Below, in pieces: positions 20,881-30,870 of a DNA stretch of 64,000 nucleotides. The notes under the pieces were generated by a model, which had not been told where the DNA came from, did not search any database, and worked only from the letters and a program-made list of their open reading frames with translations. The translations under genes were made by a program, and so were the position numbers. Source of the DNA: Trichodelitschia bisporula. Lineage: Eukaryota; Ascomycota; Dothideomycetes; Phaeotrichales; Phaeotrichaceae. The stretch is from positions 566,999 through 630,998 of the forward strand of contig ML996700.1 in the NCBI GenBank assembly GCA_010356995.1. Reading direction: 5' to 3'. How positions within the stretch are numbered: position 1 is the first letter of the stretch; the number at the start of each line of letters is the position of its first letter.

Positions 20881-23411
20881 TTAGCGCCGCCCAGGTCCCC
20901 TCGGTCCAGGGTTATCGCGATCATTGTAAAGGTTCCGCTTCGAATTCCCAGCGCCCCTGTTGCCGCCACGGCCCCCGTTTGAACGAGATCCACCACCACG
21001 GCCAGTGCCTTGGTTGCCGCCACCCCAGCCATTGCCTTGGTTGCTCTGGTTGCCCCCATTCCAGCCGCCGCCACGACCACCCCGGGAAGGACCGGCACTG
21101 GGAGCACGAGGGTTAGAGGGAGGCCGCCCCCGAAAGTTGTTACTCTTCCTAGGCGGTGGATTCGGCAAGTGACTGTGCGGCGCAGGTGCAAAGGAGTCGT
21201 ACGGGCTGACCGGCTCGTTGCTGACTTCAAGCATGATCTTGCGCTGCATTTCGTAGTCATGGTAGTAACCCCCGAAGGCAGAGACTAACAGCGACTTCTT
21301 CTCCTTGAACTCCTGCGGCAGATCCAAGGCCAGGTCGGACATGCGCCTGGTGATATCATCGTAAGCCCTTGAAAACAGATTTTTGATCTTTTCTGCACCG
21401 CTGGTTCCGCCAGAGATATCATTTGTGGGCAGGTTGGGGTCAATGATTTGCCACTTGTTACGCCCAAACTTGTCTGCCTTCTGTTTTCATCTGCATTAGT
21501 GACGTCCACACTGCCGCTTGCGACTTACCTTTCTAGGATAGCCCGGGGGATTCAGGCTGATGGCGTTGACTTGCATCTTGAACTCCTTGCCCCAGAACTT
21601 AAAGAAATCGAGCAACAGCCTCCCTAGGTCCATATCATGCTCTGCACCGGGTGGAGGAGGCCCAGCTGGGAAGAGATGCTGCAGGCGGCTAACGATAAGA
21701 CACACCGTCGAGAAGCCACCTAAACCCCCAGTATTAACTTCGTTGAGGCCACGCATGAGAAGAAACTGTTTGACCAGCAACGTCATGACCGGAAGTTGGG
21801 GAAATTGATGAAGCCATTGGATGTATGTATCCACAGCCTTGACGCCGCCGAGATTATCGAAGGAAATATCGACGGGAAGCCCAGTAATCCGATCCTTGTA
21901 TTTAAGAATCGGAACACGGGCTTTCGTAATGCAGTTATCACTGCCTGGACTAAGAAGGCCGGCGTTACTGAGGCAAGCCACAACCCTACGCATAAAGTTG
22001 AGTTTGATAACACGCGCCCCCAAGCCCGTAGCCTCGAACTGGTGTGACACCATCACGAGGTCGAGATCGCCGGTAGGCAAGTACATCCCCGTGGGGAAGG
22101 ACCCGAAGCATCGAATACGAGACTCTGGAAACGTCTGGCTGATCGCAGTATTAACCCGCGCGATAATCGTCTCACGAATCTGCTTTTCATGCTCGCGAGG
22201 CCGCAAGTACTCGTACAGATCGATGATCTCGTTGTGGAGCCACTTATCCACAGGTTTGCTGGAATGGTCTTTTTGGACCCACGGAGCCGGATCCCTCTCC
22301 GGACCATGGGAGGCCCAGTAACCAGGAATCATTGTCGTGGGGCGCGCATCCATGGCACCTTTCCGCTTGCGTGGGTTCGGCAGAGGCGAAGGCTCCTCTT
22401 CTGTGTCCGATATGACAACAGGGATAGAAATCTGTTGATCAGACGAGGATTCAACCAAGCCTTCTTCCGCGGAATCGTCGTCCAGGACGATGACCTGACG
22501 GGTCTTCGTGGTGGTTGCTTGCTTGCTAACATGAAAAGTCAGGCTAGGGGGTGGAGGACGCTGCACGGGGGGCGGCGGGTTTATGGAAGGGTGTAGCTGC
22601 TTAAGATGACTGAAGCTTGGCGATTCTCCGTTTTGAACGACAAAGTTCGGTCCTGGTTCAGGCACGGGTGCCTGAGGCTCATCATCAAACGATATAAAAT
22701 CGTCGTTAGCAACGACAGAATTCCGCGCTTGAGCAACATCAGCAGCCTCGAGCTTGGCCTTGCGGATGAGTTTGACAACATCCTTTTTGGGGCCCGTGTA
22801 CTCAGGAGGCAAAACAGTGTATGGATCTGGGTTCGACCACTTGGGCGCAACGTCGCTGCCTTCAGCCCCCTTAGCCCGCTTACTAGGCCGGCCATTGGCA
22901 GACTCGGGGTCAGATTCGGGAGAATCCTCAAACACCTCATCGGCATCCTTGAAGCGCGGAGGGCCGTCAGTCATGCCGGTCAAGCGCTCAGGGGTTGGCT
23001 CGCGCTCGCCAAGGGCGTTCAAGATTTTACGGTCGTTTGCCTTATGTGGTGCGTATGGAGCGTAGGGGCGTCGACGTCCGCGCGGCCCGTTGGGAACCTC
23101 GCTCTGGAACTTCGGCTGTTGATCAGAACGGAACGTGAAGTCTCCCTGAGGAGGACGGTAGCTGAAGGCAAGGTCAGTGGCTATCCGTGAAGTGTATGTC
23201 AGTCTTAATACCTGTCGGTACCACCGAAGTGGAAGCCGTCACCGCCGCGAGGACCCTGTGGATGCCGACGCGGAGGCGAGTTCGAGCGGCGGTTGAAGTC
23301 AGGACGACGCGGCAATGGGTGACGATCACGATAACCATCGCGATCACGGCCAGGCCGATAGGAGTCGTTGCGGTCGCGATGCGCGTCGTTGCGACGACTG
23401 GAATTCGCCAT
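20881..23411 (-). CDS. TRF4: non-canonical poly(A) polymerase, Trf4/Cid14 type
   Basis: The protein of 810 residues has exons 23212-23411, 21529-23161 and 20881-21480, joined by a 50-bp intron (gives GTDS/YRPPQG) and a 48-bp intron. This is the nuclear nucleotidyltransferase of the TRAMP complex, which adds short A tails that target RNAs to the exosome. The first ~70 residues are Arg/Asp-rich, then a long disordered acidic/Pro region. The catalytic domain has RCFGSFPTGMYLPTGDLDLV (GS motif and the DxD metal ligands), KARVPILKYKDRITGLPVDI, then the PAP-associated domain with LLVKQFLLMRGLNEVNTGGL and DLGRLLLDFFKFWG. The C-terminus is a Gly/Arg/Asn-rich RGG-like tail, typical of RNA-binding orthologs. 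It has the lengths and motifs of fungal Trf4/5. Confidence 0.92.
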
Positions 23412-24736
23412 CGCGAGGACGCTGCGCCGCGGCAGGAGCTAGCAGTGATATGGCTGGCAAGCAACCGAGATACCGCTTGATTCGAGAGATACAGTCACCT
23501 CTGCGAGTAATATAGTAATGGAGAGGTTTGTAAGAGTGAGGTTGCAAGTGCAGGAGTGAGGAAAATTAGACTTGGCCTGCTTGGCAATCAAGGACGTGGT
23601 ACAAAGTGGCAAGGTGATGATGTGGCTGGTACCAGTGGGAGGTGGCGGCGGAGCGACTCGAATGGTCTGTGGCGGAAAAACAAAGGACCGAAATCCGCGG
23701 CCTCAGTGAATGCATGGTGAGGGGACAGAGGGCCTCATAGAAGAGATGTAAGATCTACGATGGATTTGTATAGTCAAAAAGACGTGCTTTGGAAGCTGCT
23801 GCTTAGAGAGATGTGAGGACAGCTTCATAACGACCCAGCATTCAACCTTTAAGACTAACCAACCTTACAGCTCCTTCGGAGGAATGTTCGTCCACATTCC
23901 CTACTTACGAGTTCCCCATAGTCTATGGATTTCCTCATTGTACTCAACCCTCTGCTTCTGCTTCCCAGATCCCACTGTCCTCCTGGAACGCGCAGTTTGG
24001 CCGTAGGAGTCTTTGACTCTCATTCCCCCGGCCAGGAGCTCTCATGGCATCCAAGGTTACACCAACGTAACCTTATATGACGTCGAGACGAAGCCAAAAT
24101 GGCTATCTCTCACAACAATATTTTACATACATCGACCTTATTCCCCTTGCCTAACACTGTCTCGACCTCCTCAACTGGGGAGAGTCGTATATGTTATGCA
24201 GCTGTCAAAGCATGACACAAGTGCAGCGCACTAAGGTTAGGCGAGGGCTGGTTGGCTGGAGATTAGAGCGGGGTACCCCGCAACGGACAACACTCGGTGG
24301 TTGCCCCACCGTACGAGTATGTGACTCGGTTTTCTCTCTCCGGTCAGCTCAGTTTGGGAAAACATCTAGGGCAGGGAGACACGAGTTGAGGCAATCCTCT
24401 TATTCGTTTTGGAGTGAGAACAGTTTTGCGCACGGATTACTGTTTGGAGGAGTGACGCTGAGGTAGGATTTTGGTGGCGCCACCAAGCGGGTGGCTGCTT
24501 GACAGCTGCGGGGCACAGCATATCGCCGCACTTCAAACTCAAGATTCACAACACGCAAACGTCGAAGCATGATGGAGGAGAAGCAGATATATTGGCAATC
24601 AGAACTTCCAGTGCGTAACAGTCCTTATCCGCCTCCATCCTTCCATTTTCATCTCAGTCCGCCATCCGTCCTCGCGGTCGTTCGTCGTCCGAGTTGTGAG
24701 AGAGAAAGGAAAAGTCGAGCTCCAGTGGACCCGGGC
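23412..24736. other. 1.3-kb intergenic region
   Basis: Promoter of the Trf4-like gene plus the 3' flank of the metallothionein. Two perfect palindromes are visible: GCGGGGTACCCCGC (24268-24281) and TTGGTGGCGCCACCAA (24471-24486). No gene recognised. Confidence 0.5.
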
Positions 24737-24869
24737 TTACTTCTGTTGCATGCGTGAGCAATCTGCTTCAAGAGATGAGAAGAAGAAGAAAACCTACGCC
24801 GCAGTTGCAGGCGCCCTGAGCGCAGCCGCACGAGTCGCACGAGCACGATTCAGATCCACAGCCAGGCAT
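24737..24869 (-). CDS. metallothionein, 25 residues, intron in the last codons
   Basis: Exon 24798-24869 encodes MPGCGSESCSCDSCGCAQGA followed by CNCG. A 55-bp intron (donor GTAGGT, acceptor CAACAG) leads to exon 24737-24742, which supplies a final Lys and TAA, so the peptide ends CNCGK. Seven cysteines in 25 residues arranged C-x4-C-x-C-x2-C-x-C-x4-C-x-C, no aromatic residue or His, and a CGK end match the short copper-thioneins of Neurospora and Agaricus in size and style. Such peptides bind Cu(I) in the cytosol and protect against copper excess. The upstream region contains GAGCAG/GAGCAA-type elements that could be copper-factor sites, but this is weak. Without splicing the frame would run into Leu/Ile codons, which supports the intron. 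Confidence 0.75.
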
Positions 24870-26059
24870 GTTGTCGATAGGTATTCGTTCAAAGAATCTA
24901 ACTCTTGATTGAGGAAATGGTTGCTTGGGGGCTTCGTTTGCTTTGTAGTATCGTCTTGCTCGTTGCTTGCTGCTCCCCAAATTTCACCGCGGGGTCGTCC
25001 GCCTTTTATGCCCCCCACCCCCTGCCCACTTCCGCATGGAAAACATGACAGCCCGCTCTAGGTGCTGCACCTCGCCCCCGCATCCCGCCGATCGGAGCGC
25101 CGCACAAAGCGCGCGCGGACCCTGTGCATCTCTTCAGGCGGCGCAATATCCCCGCAGACGCCTGCCACCGACGACACCGGGACAACGAGGCCGTGAGTCC
25201 TACTGGCCGCGTGGGCAATCAGATACCTGCGTGGTTTGTGCGGCTGCCGCCACCACCCATGCTACTGGGTGCGGGGTATGTGCCTGCCTGGTTCACCGGA
25301 GGCGGAGTGTCGGGCTGGGAGTTGCTTTTCTCTGACACTCATGGTGGTGGTTGCTTTTCTTCAGACTATGGTGCTTCGACGCTCTTCCAAGCCACGTGTA
25401 GCCGCCAGTCTCGTCTTCGCGATGTCTGCAGGTGTCCGCGTGGTCGGCCTAGTCGATACGGGGGAGCCGCCTGTGGTCACACGGAGGGTGATCGCGGGCG
25501 CCGGGGGAATGAATCGCGAGCTGCCTATGATACGCTCGATTAGGGAAGGTGCGAATACTTCTCCACCGTCATCGTCCGACGACGATAGTCGTAGTCTTTG
25601 CGGAAACTTTCATCTCGTCGGCTTCGTGCCTCTCGCTCGAAGCTCGGCTCCTCGACGACGGAGATTACTGCCCCGCAGCTATCTACCCACGTCCTCGTTC
25701 ACCGTCGCTATCGTCAAGAAGAGAAGGTTTGCGCGCATTCGAGCGGGTAGATAGCAGCTCTACCGGTTTCTGCGGGGTGCCAGCTCCTGGTGTTGATCGG
25801 TTGGCAGGCTTCGATGAGGGCTAAATGGGGATGGGCCTTGTAACCCTAACCTCCGCTGAGTCGTGCCGGTGGGCCGGCTTCGCTTCAGGCTTGGGGTATG
25901 TGAGGGGTGGGCTTGGTAGGCGGAGATAGTGTTGGCATGCGTACTTTGAATGTCTATCGAGGGCTGTGAGGGCTTCCTGGTCTGCATGTTTGCAAGGCTC
26001 TGGGCCATTTAACGGGAGCAAAGGCTCCAGCACGTACAGAGGCAACAGTGCAAACTGAA
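24870..26059. other. intergenic, no gene recognised
   Basis: Metallothionein upstream region followed by about 1 kb without family motifs. Plus-strand open frames at 25124-25824 have no protein-like composition. Confidence 0.45.
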
Positions 26060-26270
26060 GATTGAAGTAAAGATGAGGAAGAGAGTCAGAGACTCTCGAG
26101 ACTACATACATGATGCAAAGTACCCTCCTATGCTCCTGTCTGCTATCATGCGTACATTACATCATGTTCCTTTTAAAGAGTAATAGGTTTCTTCCAAAGA
26201 GTAGTATGCTCCTTCCAAAGAGTAATATGCTCCTTCCTCACATAACAATGCTCCTTCCATGTCTACATCA
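26060..26270 (+). repeat. interspersed repeat copy B (family not identified)
   Basis: This matches the reverse complement of about 4801-5020 over most of its length: GAGAGTCAGAGACTCTCGAG, GTACATTACATCATGTTCC, then ACATAACAATGCTCCT. It contains a local expansion of a unit ending ATGCTCCTTCC (three copies between about 26190 and 26260) that copy A lacks. No coding capacity is visible. Confidence 0.55.
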
Positions 26271-26684
26271 TCAATTCGTAGGATGGCGGAGTTTTCAGTG
26301 CCTCCCGTGGATGTTCGGCTTGATAGGGCCGTGTGGGTTCAGCACCAGCAGTTGGAGGGGAAGGCCGGGCCATTCTTTGTGCACCATGGGGCTCTGTGCG
26401 TTGAGGCTGATGGGGGACCGAGACTTCTCGGACGCTGTTTCTGTAGTACGAACGGTACGTTCACAAAGCTCTCTTGAGTCCTCGGTGTGTATCTCCGTCA
26501 GCTTGGAACTAGGGTAATATGTCACTAGAGCCTCCCTCTCACGGGGATGGAAGCATCAGTTCAAAAGACGAGCAACACTGCAACATAAGCATACCAGCAT
26601 AAAATCAACCCGCTACCTACCCTCCAATACCAATCGCATGCACGCTAACCCACCCGTCCATCCAACCCCCATATACCCTCCCCC
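26271..26684. other. intergenic, no gene recognised
   Basis: A short plus-strand open frame (26259-26477) overlaps the end of the repeat but has no recognisable motif. The rest is C-rich 3' flank of the peroxin-like gene. Confidence 0.4.
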
Positions 26685-28466
26685 TTAACCCAACTCCATA
26701 CTAACCTCATCCCCCACCCCCCAACTCCCCTGCCTCTCCTGCACCTCCCCCCGATACCTAAGCGGAACAACCGCATCCTCATCCCACCGCGAACTCACCG
26801 TACTAACCCCACTAGCCCCACTCCTCCCACTCGCCACACTAGCAATACTCTTCTGACTCTGCGCGCCCTGGCTCTGGCGCCTCGCGGCAGGCAACCAACG
26901 CAACGCCCCCGCGCTAGCGCGGCTCCGCACGCTCGCGCCGTCGGCGGAGGAATCGTCGACCGCGGAGTTGACGAGTGTGGAGGAGGTCATGGCGGACGAA
27001 TCGAGGGTATACCCTTTAGACTCCGAACCACACTCAGCCCCGGCGTTGAGTTTCTCCTCAATAGCAGCAGCGGCGGCAGGTGCGCTCTTGACCTTCTCCG
27101 CGCCCGCGTCATTCGGATCCGCCTCAACGAGCTCCGCATCGCGCACCCACTTCCTGCGGCGCGTATACCGGCCCCAACCATCCTTGCCACGGCGCCCATC
27201 CCTCCACTACCCCCATCAGCATACGAAAACCCACAGAAGCGCCGAAAAACATACCTTAGTATCATAATACACCCACCCCCCCCCCCCCTCAACCCGCCAC
27301 GTACTCCCAGGGACCCATTTCCAAACCGCATGTCCGCCATCCACCTCCGGCAGCTCAAACAGCTCCGGCGGTGCCGAGGCATTATTATGCTCATCCGTCC
27401 ACGCCGCCCTCTCATACGCAAGCATACTCGACGTCCACCCAATCCCCAACCAGCGCCGCTGATTCTCATACAGCGAGAACGTGAAGCGAATCCCAGGGGA
27501 CGAGGGCCGGCGCCGACTATTCGCCGCCTTCGCGACGTCGGGCTGGCGCGCGACGGACCGCGCGGCGGACTTGCTGCCCTTGGCGGCCGAAGTGTCGCGC
27601 GGAGGGGGGGCTGCGACGTCCAGGCCGGTGATTAGGGCTGTGAGACGCCGGCCGAGGCGGGAGCGCCAGAGGATGGTGCGGGTTACGCGCGCGGGCTGCG
27701 AGTGCCAGGTTAGGGCGACGGTGCCGAAGAAGAGGACTATGCGTTTTGTGGTGAGGATGTAGAAGGGGGGGAGGGTGAGGAGCCACCAGACCGGGGTGAC
27801 GAGAACGATGCGCAAGAACATGGCTGTGAGCGCGGGGCGCGTTGTTGCTGTGGTGGCTGTGCTCTGGGTAGAGAGGAAGTCGGTGAGGGTCAAGAAGGGG
27901 TCGAGCAGGATGTTGCAGCGTGAGGTGAAGACCTTGAGCGTGTCTACGATCTCGTCCAGGCTCTTGCGGTGCTTTAGTGATGTCCCGTCTGTCTCTGAAA
28001 CTGACGATGGCCCGCGCTTGTGGCCGCGCTTCTCGCCTGTCCAGCCCGTTGACGACAGCAGCGAGTATCGACGCAGGTACATGCCGAACATCAAGCCGAC
28101 TACGAGCAAAATCGGTCCCGCCGTGCGGAACAGGACATCGCCGTATAATGTAACACCCCAAAAGACCGCAACGAGCAAGAAGCTCTCCCACGGGTCATCG
28201 GTTGACCAGCTCAGCAGACCGAGGAGCCTGTTCAGCGGTGTTATGAAGGGATGGGAGTATGCGAGTGCGCGGGTGATTTGCGGCGGAGTTGCAACGAGCA
28301 GCGGTGACTTCTGGTGTACGAGAATGGTGCTGCGGTGCTTAGGCACCGAGGGTGAATGCGACCATGTTTGCGGGGAGAAAGCCGCGGCCGTGGGCGGCCC
28401 GTTGTCATTGGTGGGAGGGGAGAGCGGCTTCGAGGACTCGTTCGTAGAGCGGGGAGGGGATGACAT
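26685..28466 (-). CDS. peroxisomal membrane dysferlin-domain protein (Pex23/24/30-like)
   Basis: The protein of 577 residues has exons 27255-28466 and 26685-27206, joined by a 48-bp intron inside the dysferlin region. N-terminal to the middle there are hydrophobic segments (SFLLVAVFWGVTLYGDVLF, GPILLVVGLMFGMYL, a pair near residues 220-260) of the Pex24p/Pex23 membrane domain. The DysF part follows: IRFTFSLYENQRRWLGIGW (DysFN), then WKWVPGSTWRVEGGGGWVYY and, after the splice, GWGRYTRRRKWVRDAEL (DysFC). Members sit in the ER and peroxisome membranes and control peroxisome number and contact sites. The C-terminal ~150 residues are Ala/Ser-rich and probably disordered. Which yeast paralog (Pex28-32) it matches cannot be decided here. 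Confidence 0.87.
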
Positions 28467-29561
28467 GTGTTCGAGCCACGGGATATCTACGCGTTAGATA
28501 TCAGCAAATGCACTTTGCGGAAGAATGAGAAGACGCTTGCCGATGGCGGCCATGCGAACGGAGTTTCAGCCAGCCGGCGAGGGCATGGCGCGGGAGACGC
28601 GGATTAGGGATGAGTGTAGGAATGGGAAAAGGGTTAAGGTTGAAGCCGAAGGGACAAAGGGTGGAGCGGGGACGTTACCTAGCTTCTACGCAGCAAACGA
28701 GGATGGGCACGAGGCGTGTCGGTGGATTGCTTTGCATGTGACAGGGTGAGCGGCTCCGCTAGGTGCTTGAATGGAATGCAAACAAGAGGGTTGTGGCGAT
28801 GGGAGAGCGAGGGGGATGCTAACACGACGCGTGCTGCGATGGGGTTTTCATAAGAGCGATCAGGCAGAGGGGCATTTGGATATCGTCATGGAGCCTGGCG
28901 TTTGGGTTGGGTAATGGCGTTTGCGTCGTCCTCCCTTCACGTCCAAGGCCGGCAACCCCAGGTGCGGCCGCGCGCCCTGCGGAATCAACGTCATGCTTCA
29001 GCCACAGCTTGGCAGGTGCCTGGTGGTTTGGAGATGATTGATAGAGGATGGGATGCGGATGAGGAAGGCTTTTATCAATGCTCCTGGGCTTTTCGGAATA
29101 GACATTGGAAGTAGAGAACAGCAATGGCCATGAACGAAAGAGTTAATCTCTACAAAATCCAGGCTTCTGGTGAGATCATTGTTCGGACCAGCTCTGCACT
29201 CACCCGAAATTGTTCGACCAAACCTCTTGTCAATAGATCCAAATTCACCTGTAGAAAATGTAGCAACGGATCAACGACTTGCATACCTTCGACAACTCAC
29301 CTGTAGAGATCTCATACTCGATTTCCTACAGCATCAAAGACACACCCATTCCCTCGACAAAACCATCACCATCCCCTCCCTCGCCTCAATCCCGAAGTCC
29401 CCCCAGCGCAACCCCGGAACAACAATCCCCCGCCCATAACCCGATCCTTTCCAGATTTGCCTCTCATTCCGCAAAAGATATCTCAGCACCCCTCCGCACC
29501 ACATCTCCGCCAGCACTTCCTCCGCAGCGCAGGGCACCACATCCCCCGCCCACCTGCAACA
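28467..29561. other. 1.1-kb intergenic region, nothing recognised
   Basis: This divergent intergenic region between the peroxin-like gene and Pam16 must contain both promoters. Short open frames at 28525-29124 show no family motif. Confidence 0.5.
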
Positions 29562-30027
29562 ATGGTCCGCTTCCCCCTCCCCTCCCCCCTCCTCACGCTG
29601 GCTAACCCCCCAGGCGCACCGCATAATAACCCAAGTCGTGCTAACCGGTACCCGCGTCGTCGGCCGCGCCTTCTTCGAAGCCTACAAACAAGCCGCCGCC
29701 TCACAACGGTACGCAGCAGCCAACGCCAAAAACCCAAACTTCGTCAAGAGCGCCGCATCAGGGGGCCTCACCCTCGAAGAGGCATGCAAAATCCTCAACG
29801 TTGCGCCGCCCAAAGGCGGGAAAATCGACCCCGAGGCCGTAGCCTCACGGTTTAAGAAACTCTTCGATGTGAACGATCCGAAAAAGGGAGGGAGTTTTTA
29901 TCTGCAGAGTAAGGTGCTGAGGGCGAGGGAGAGGATCGAGGCTGAGGCGAGGAGTGCGGAGGAGGCGACGGAGAAGGAGAAGGAGTTGAAGGAGGGGTGG
30001 AATCCGAGGATTTATAAGGATCGGTGA
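29562..30027 (+). CDS. PAM16: mitochondrial import motor subunit Pam16/Tim16
   Basis: The protein of 138 residues is made from exon 1 (29562-29564, only the ATG codes) and exon 2 (29614-30027). The 49-bp intron has a GTCCGC donor, GCTAAC branch and CCCCAG acceptor. Splicing gives MAHRIITQVVLTGTRVVGRA, nearly the exact start of yeast and metazoan Pam16, which confirms the model. The J-like domain follows (LTLEEACKILNV, KIDPEAVASRFKKLFDVNDP, GSFYLQSKVLRARERIE), with a DP in place of the HPD of true J proteins, as expected. Pam16 sits on the matrix side of TIM23 and restrains Pam18 stimulation of mtHsp70. It stops just before a long G-rich tract. Confidence 0.93.
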
Positions 30028-30030
30028 TAG

Positions 30031-30065
30031 GGGGTGGGGGGGGGGGGACGGTGGGGGGGGGGGGG

Positions 30066-30112
<47 letters not shown>
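30031..30112 (+). repeat. G-rich tract with a 45-base poly(G) run
   Basis: Starting four bases after the Pam16 stop codon, the strand is almost pure G: several runs interrupted by single bases, then 45 consecutive G at 30068-30112. It lies in the Pam16 3' region. It could form G-quadruplexes; the exact length may be an assembly estimate. Confidence 0.9.
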
Positions 30113-30113
<1 letters not shown>

Positions 30114-30870
30114 GGGGGAGTTGCTTTGATGCATAGCATGGCGTTTTTATGGGGGCTTGTAAAGAGCGGATGGGGGGGGGGGGGGGGGCGCTGTGGGCCC
30201 TAAGGGCTTGGAATAGGGCGTGCACTTTTCTCCGCTCTGGGGTGTAGATATTTGCATGGGTGGATCGATGTGTAAGATAGGCTTGGGGGCAGTGTAGATA
30301 CACCTGGAATGGAGGTTATGCCGCCTACGACTTCGTTTCGACCCTGGACTGGTTCAATTGTTCTATGTCGGTTGAGTGGCATTTTCTCGATAGGTGACAT
30401 CAGGTCTGGGGCACAGCGGCGGTCCTTAGCAATGTGATGAGTTCAACGCACTTCACGGTTCAGCAAGTGGGAAGACATGGTTAAGCTAGCAGAACAGATG
30501 TACAAGTACCGAGAACACTTTTGACCGAACGCCTATAACCGAATCCGCTCATGCAAGGTCAAAGAAACAAGCCAGAGATTCCCCATGCTGCCCCTATGCC
30601 GCCCATCACCGACTCAGGAAACCCAGGGTATCTCTTCGCGTTGCTCACCTCCAGTAACCTCAACGACACACCTTACACATCCCGAAAAACCGCACCCCCG
30701 AAAAAGCGATGCTCTCATGCTCGCCTAAACCTCCCTCCAGACATCCCTCCCATCTATAACCAGCAGCAAAAGCAATGGAGCCTGCGCCCGAACACCGTAT
30801 GTATAGAACAGGAGAAAGCGCAACCGATCAGTTCCCTCGGGTTACGTTTGAGAGTTTGAAACCGTGGAAC
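30113..30870. other. convergent intergenic region, nothing recognised
   Basis: 3' flanks of Pam16 and RCC1. A shorter G-run lies at about 30172-30188. No gene seen. Confidence 0.5.

Noticed and set aside
24268-24486. Perfect palindromes of 14 and 16 bp downstream of the metallothionein
   Set aside because: No flanking duplications, no recurrence in the window and no terminator-type context; could be chance.
25124-25824. Overlapping plus-strand open frames of up to 172 codons
   Set aside because: No family motif, odd composition, no convincing start context or splice partners; likely chance frames in GC-rich DNA.
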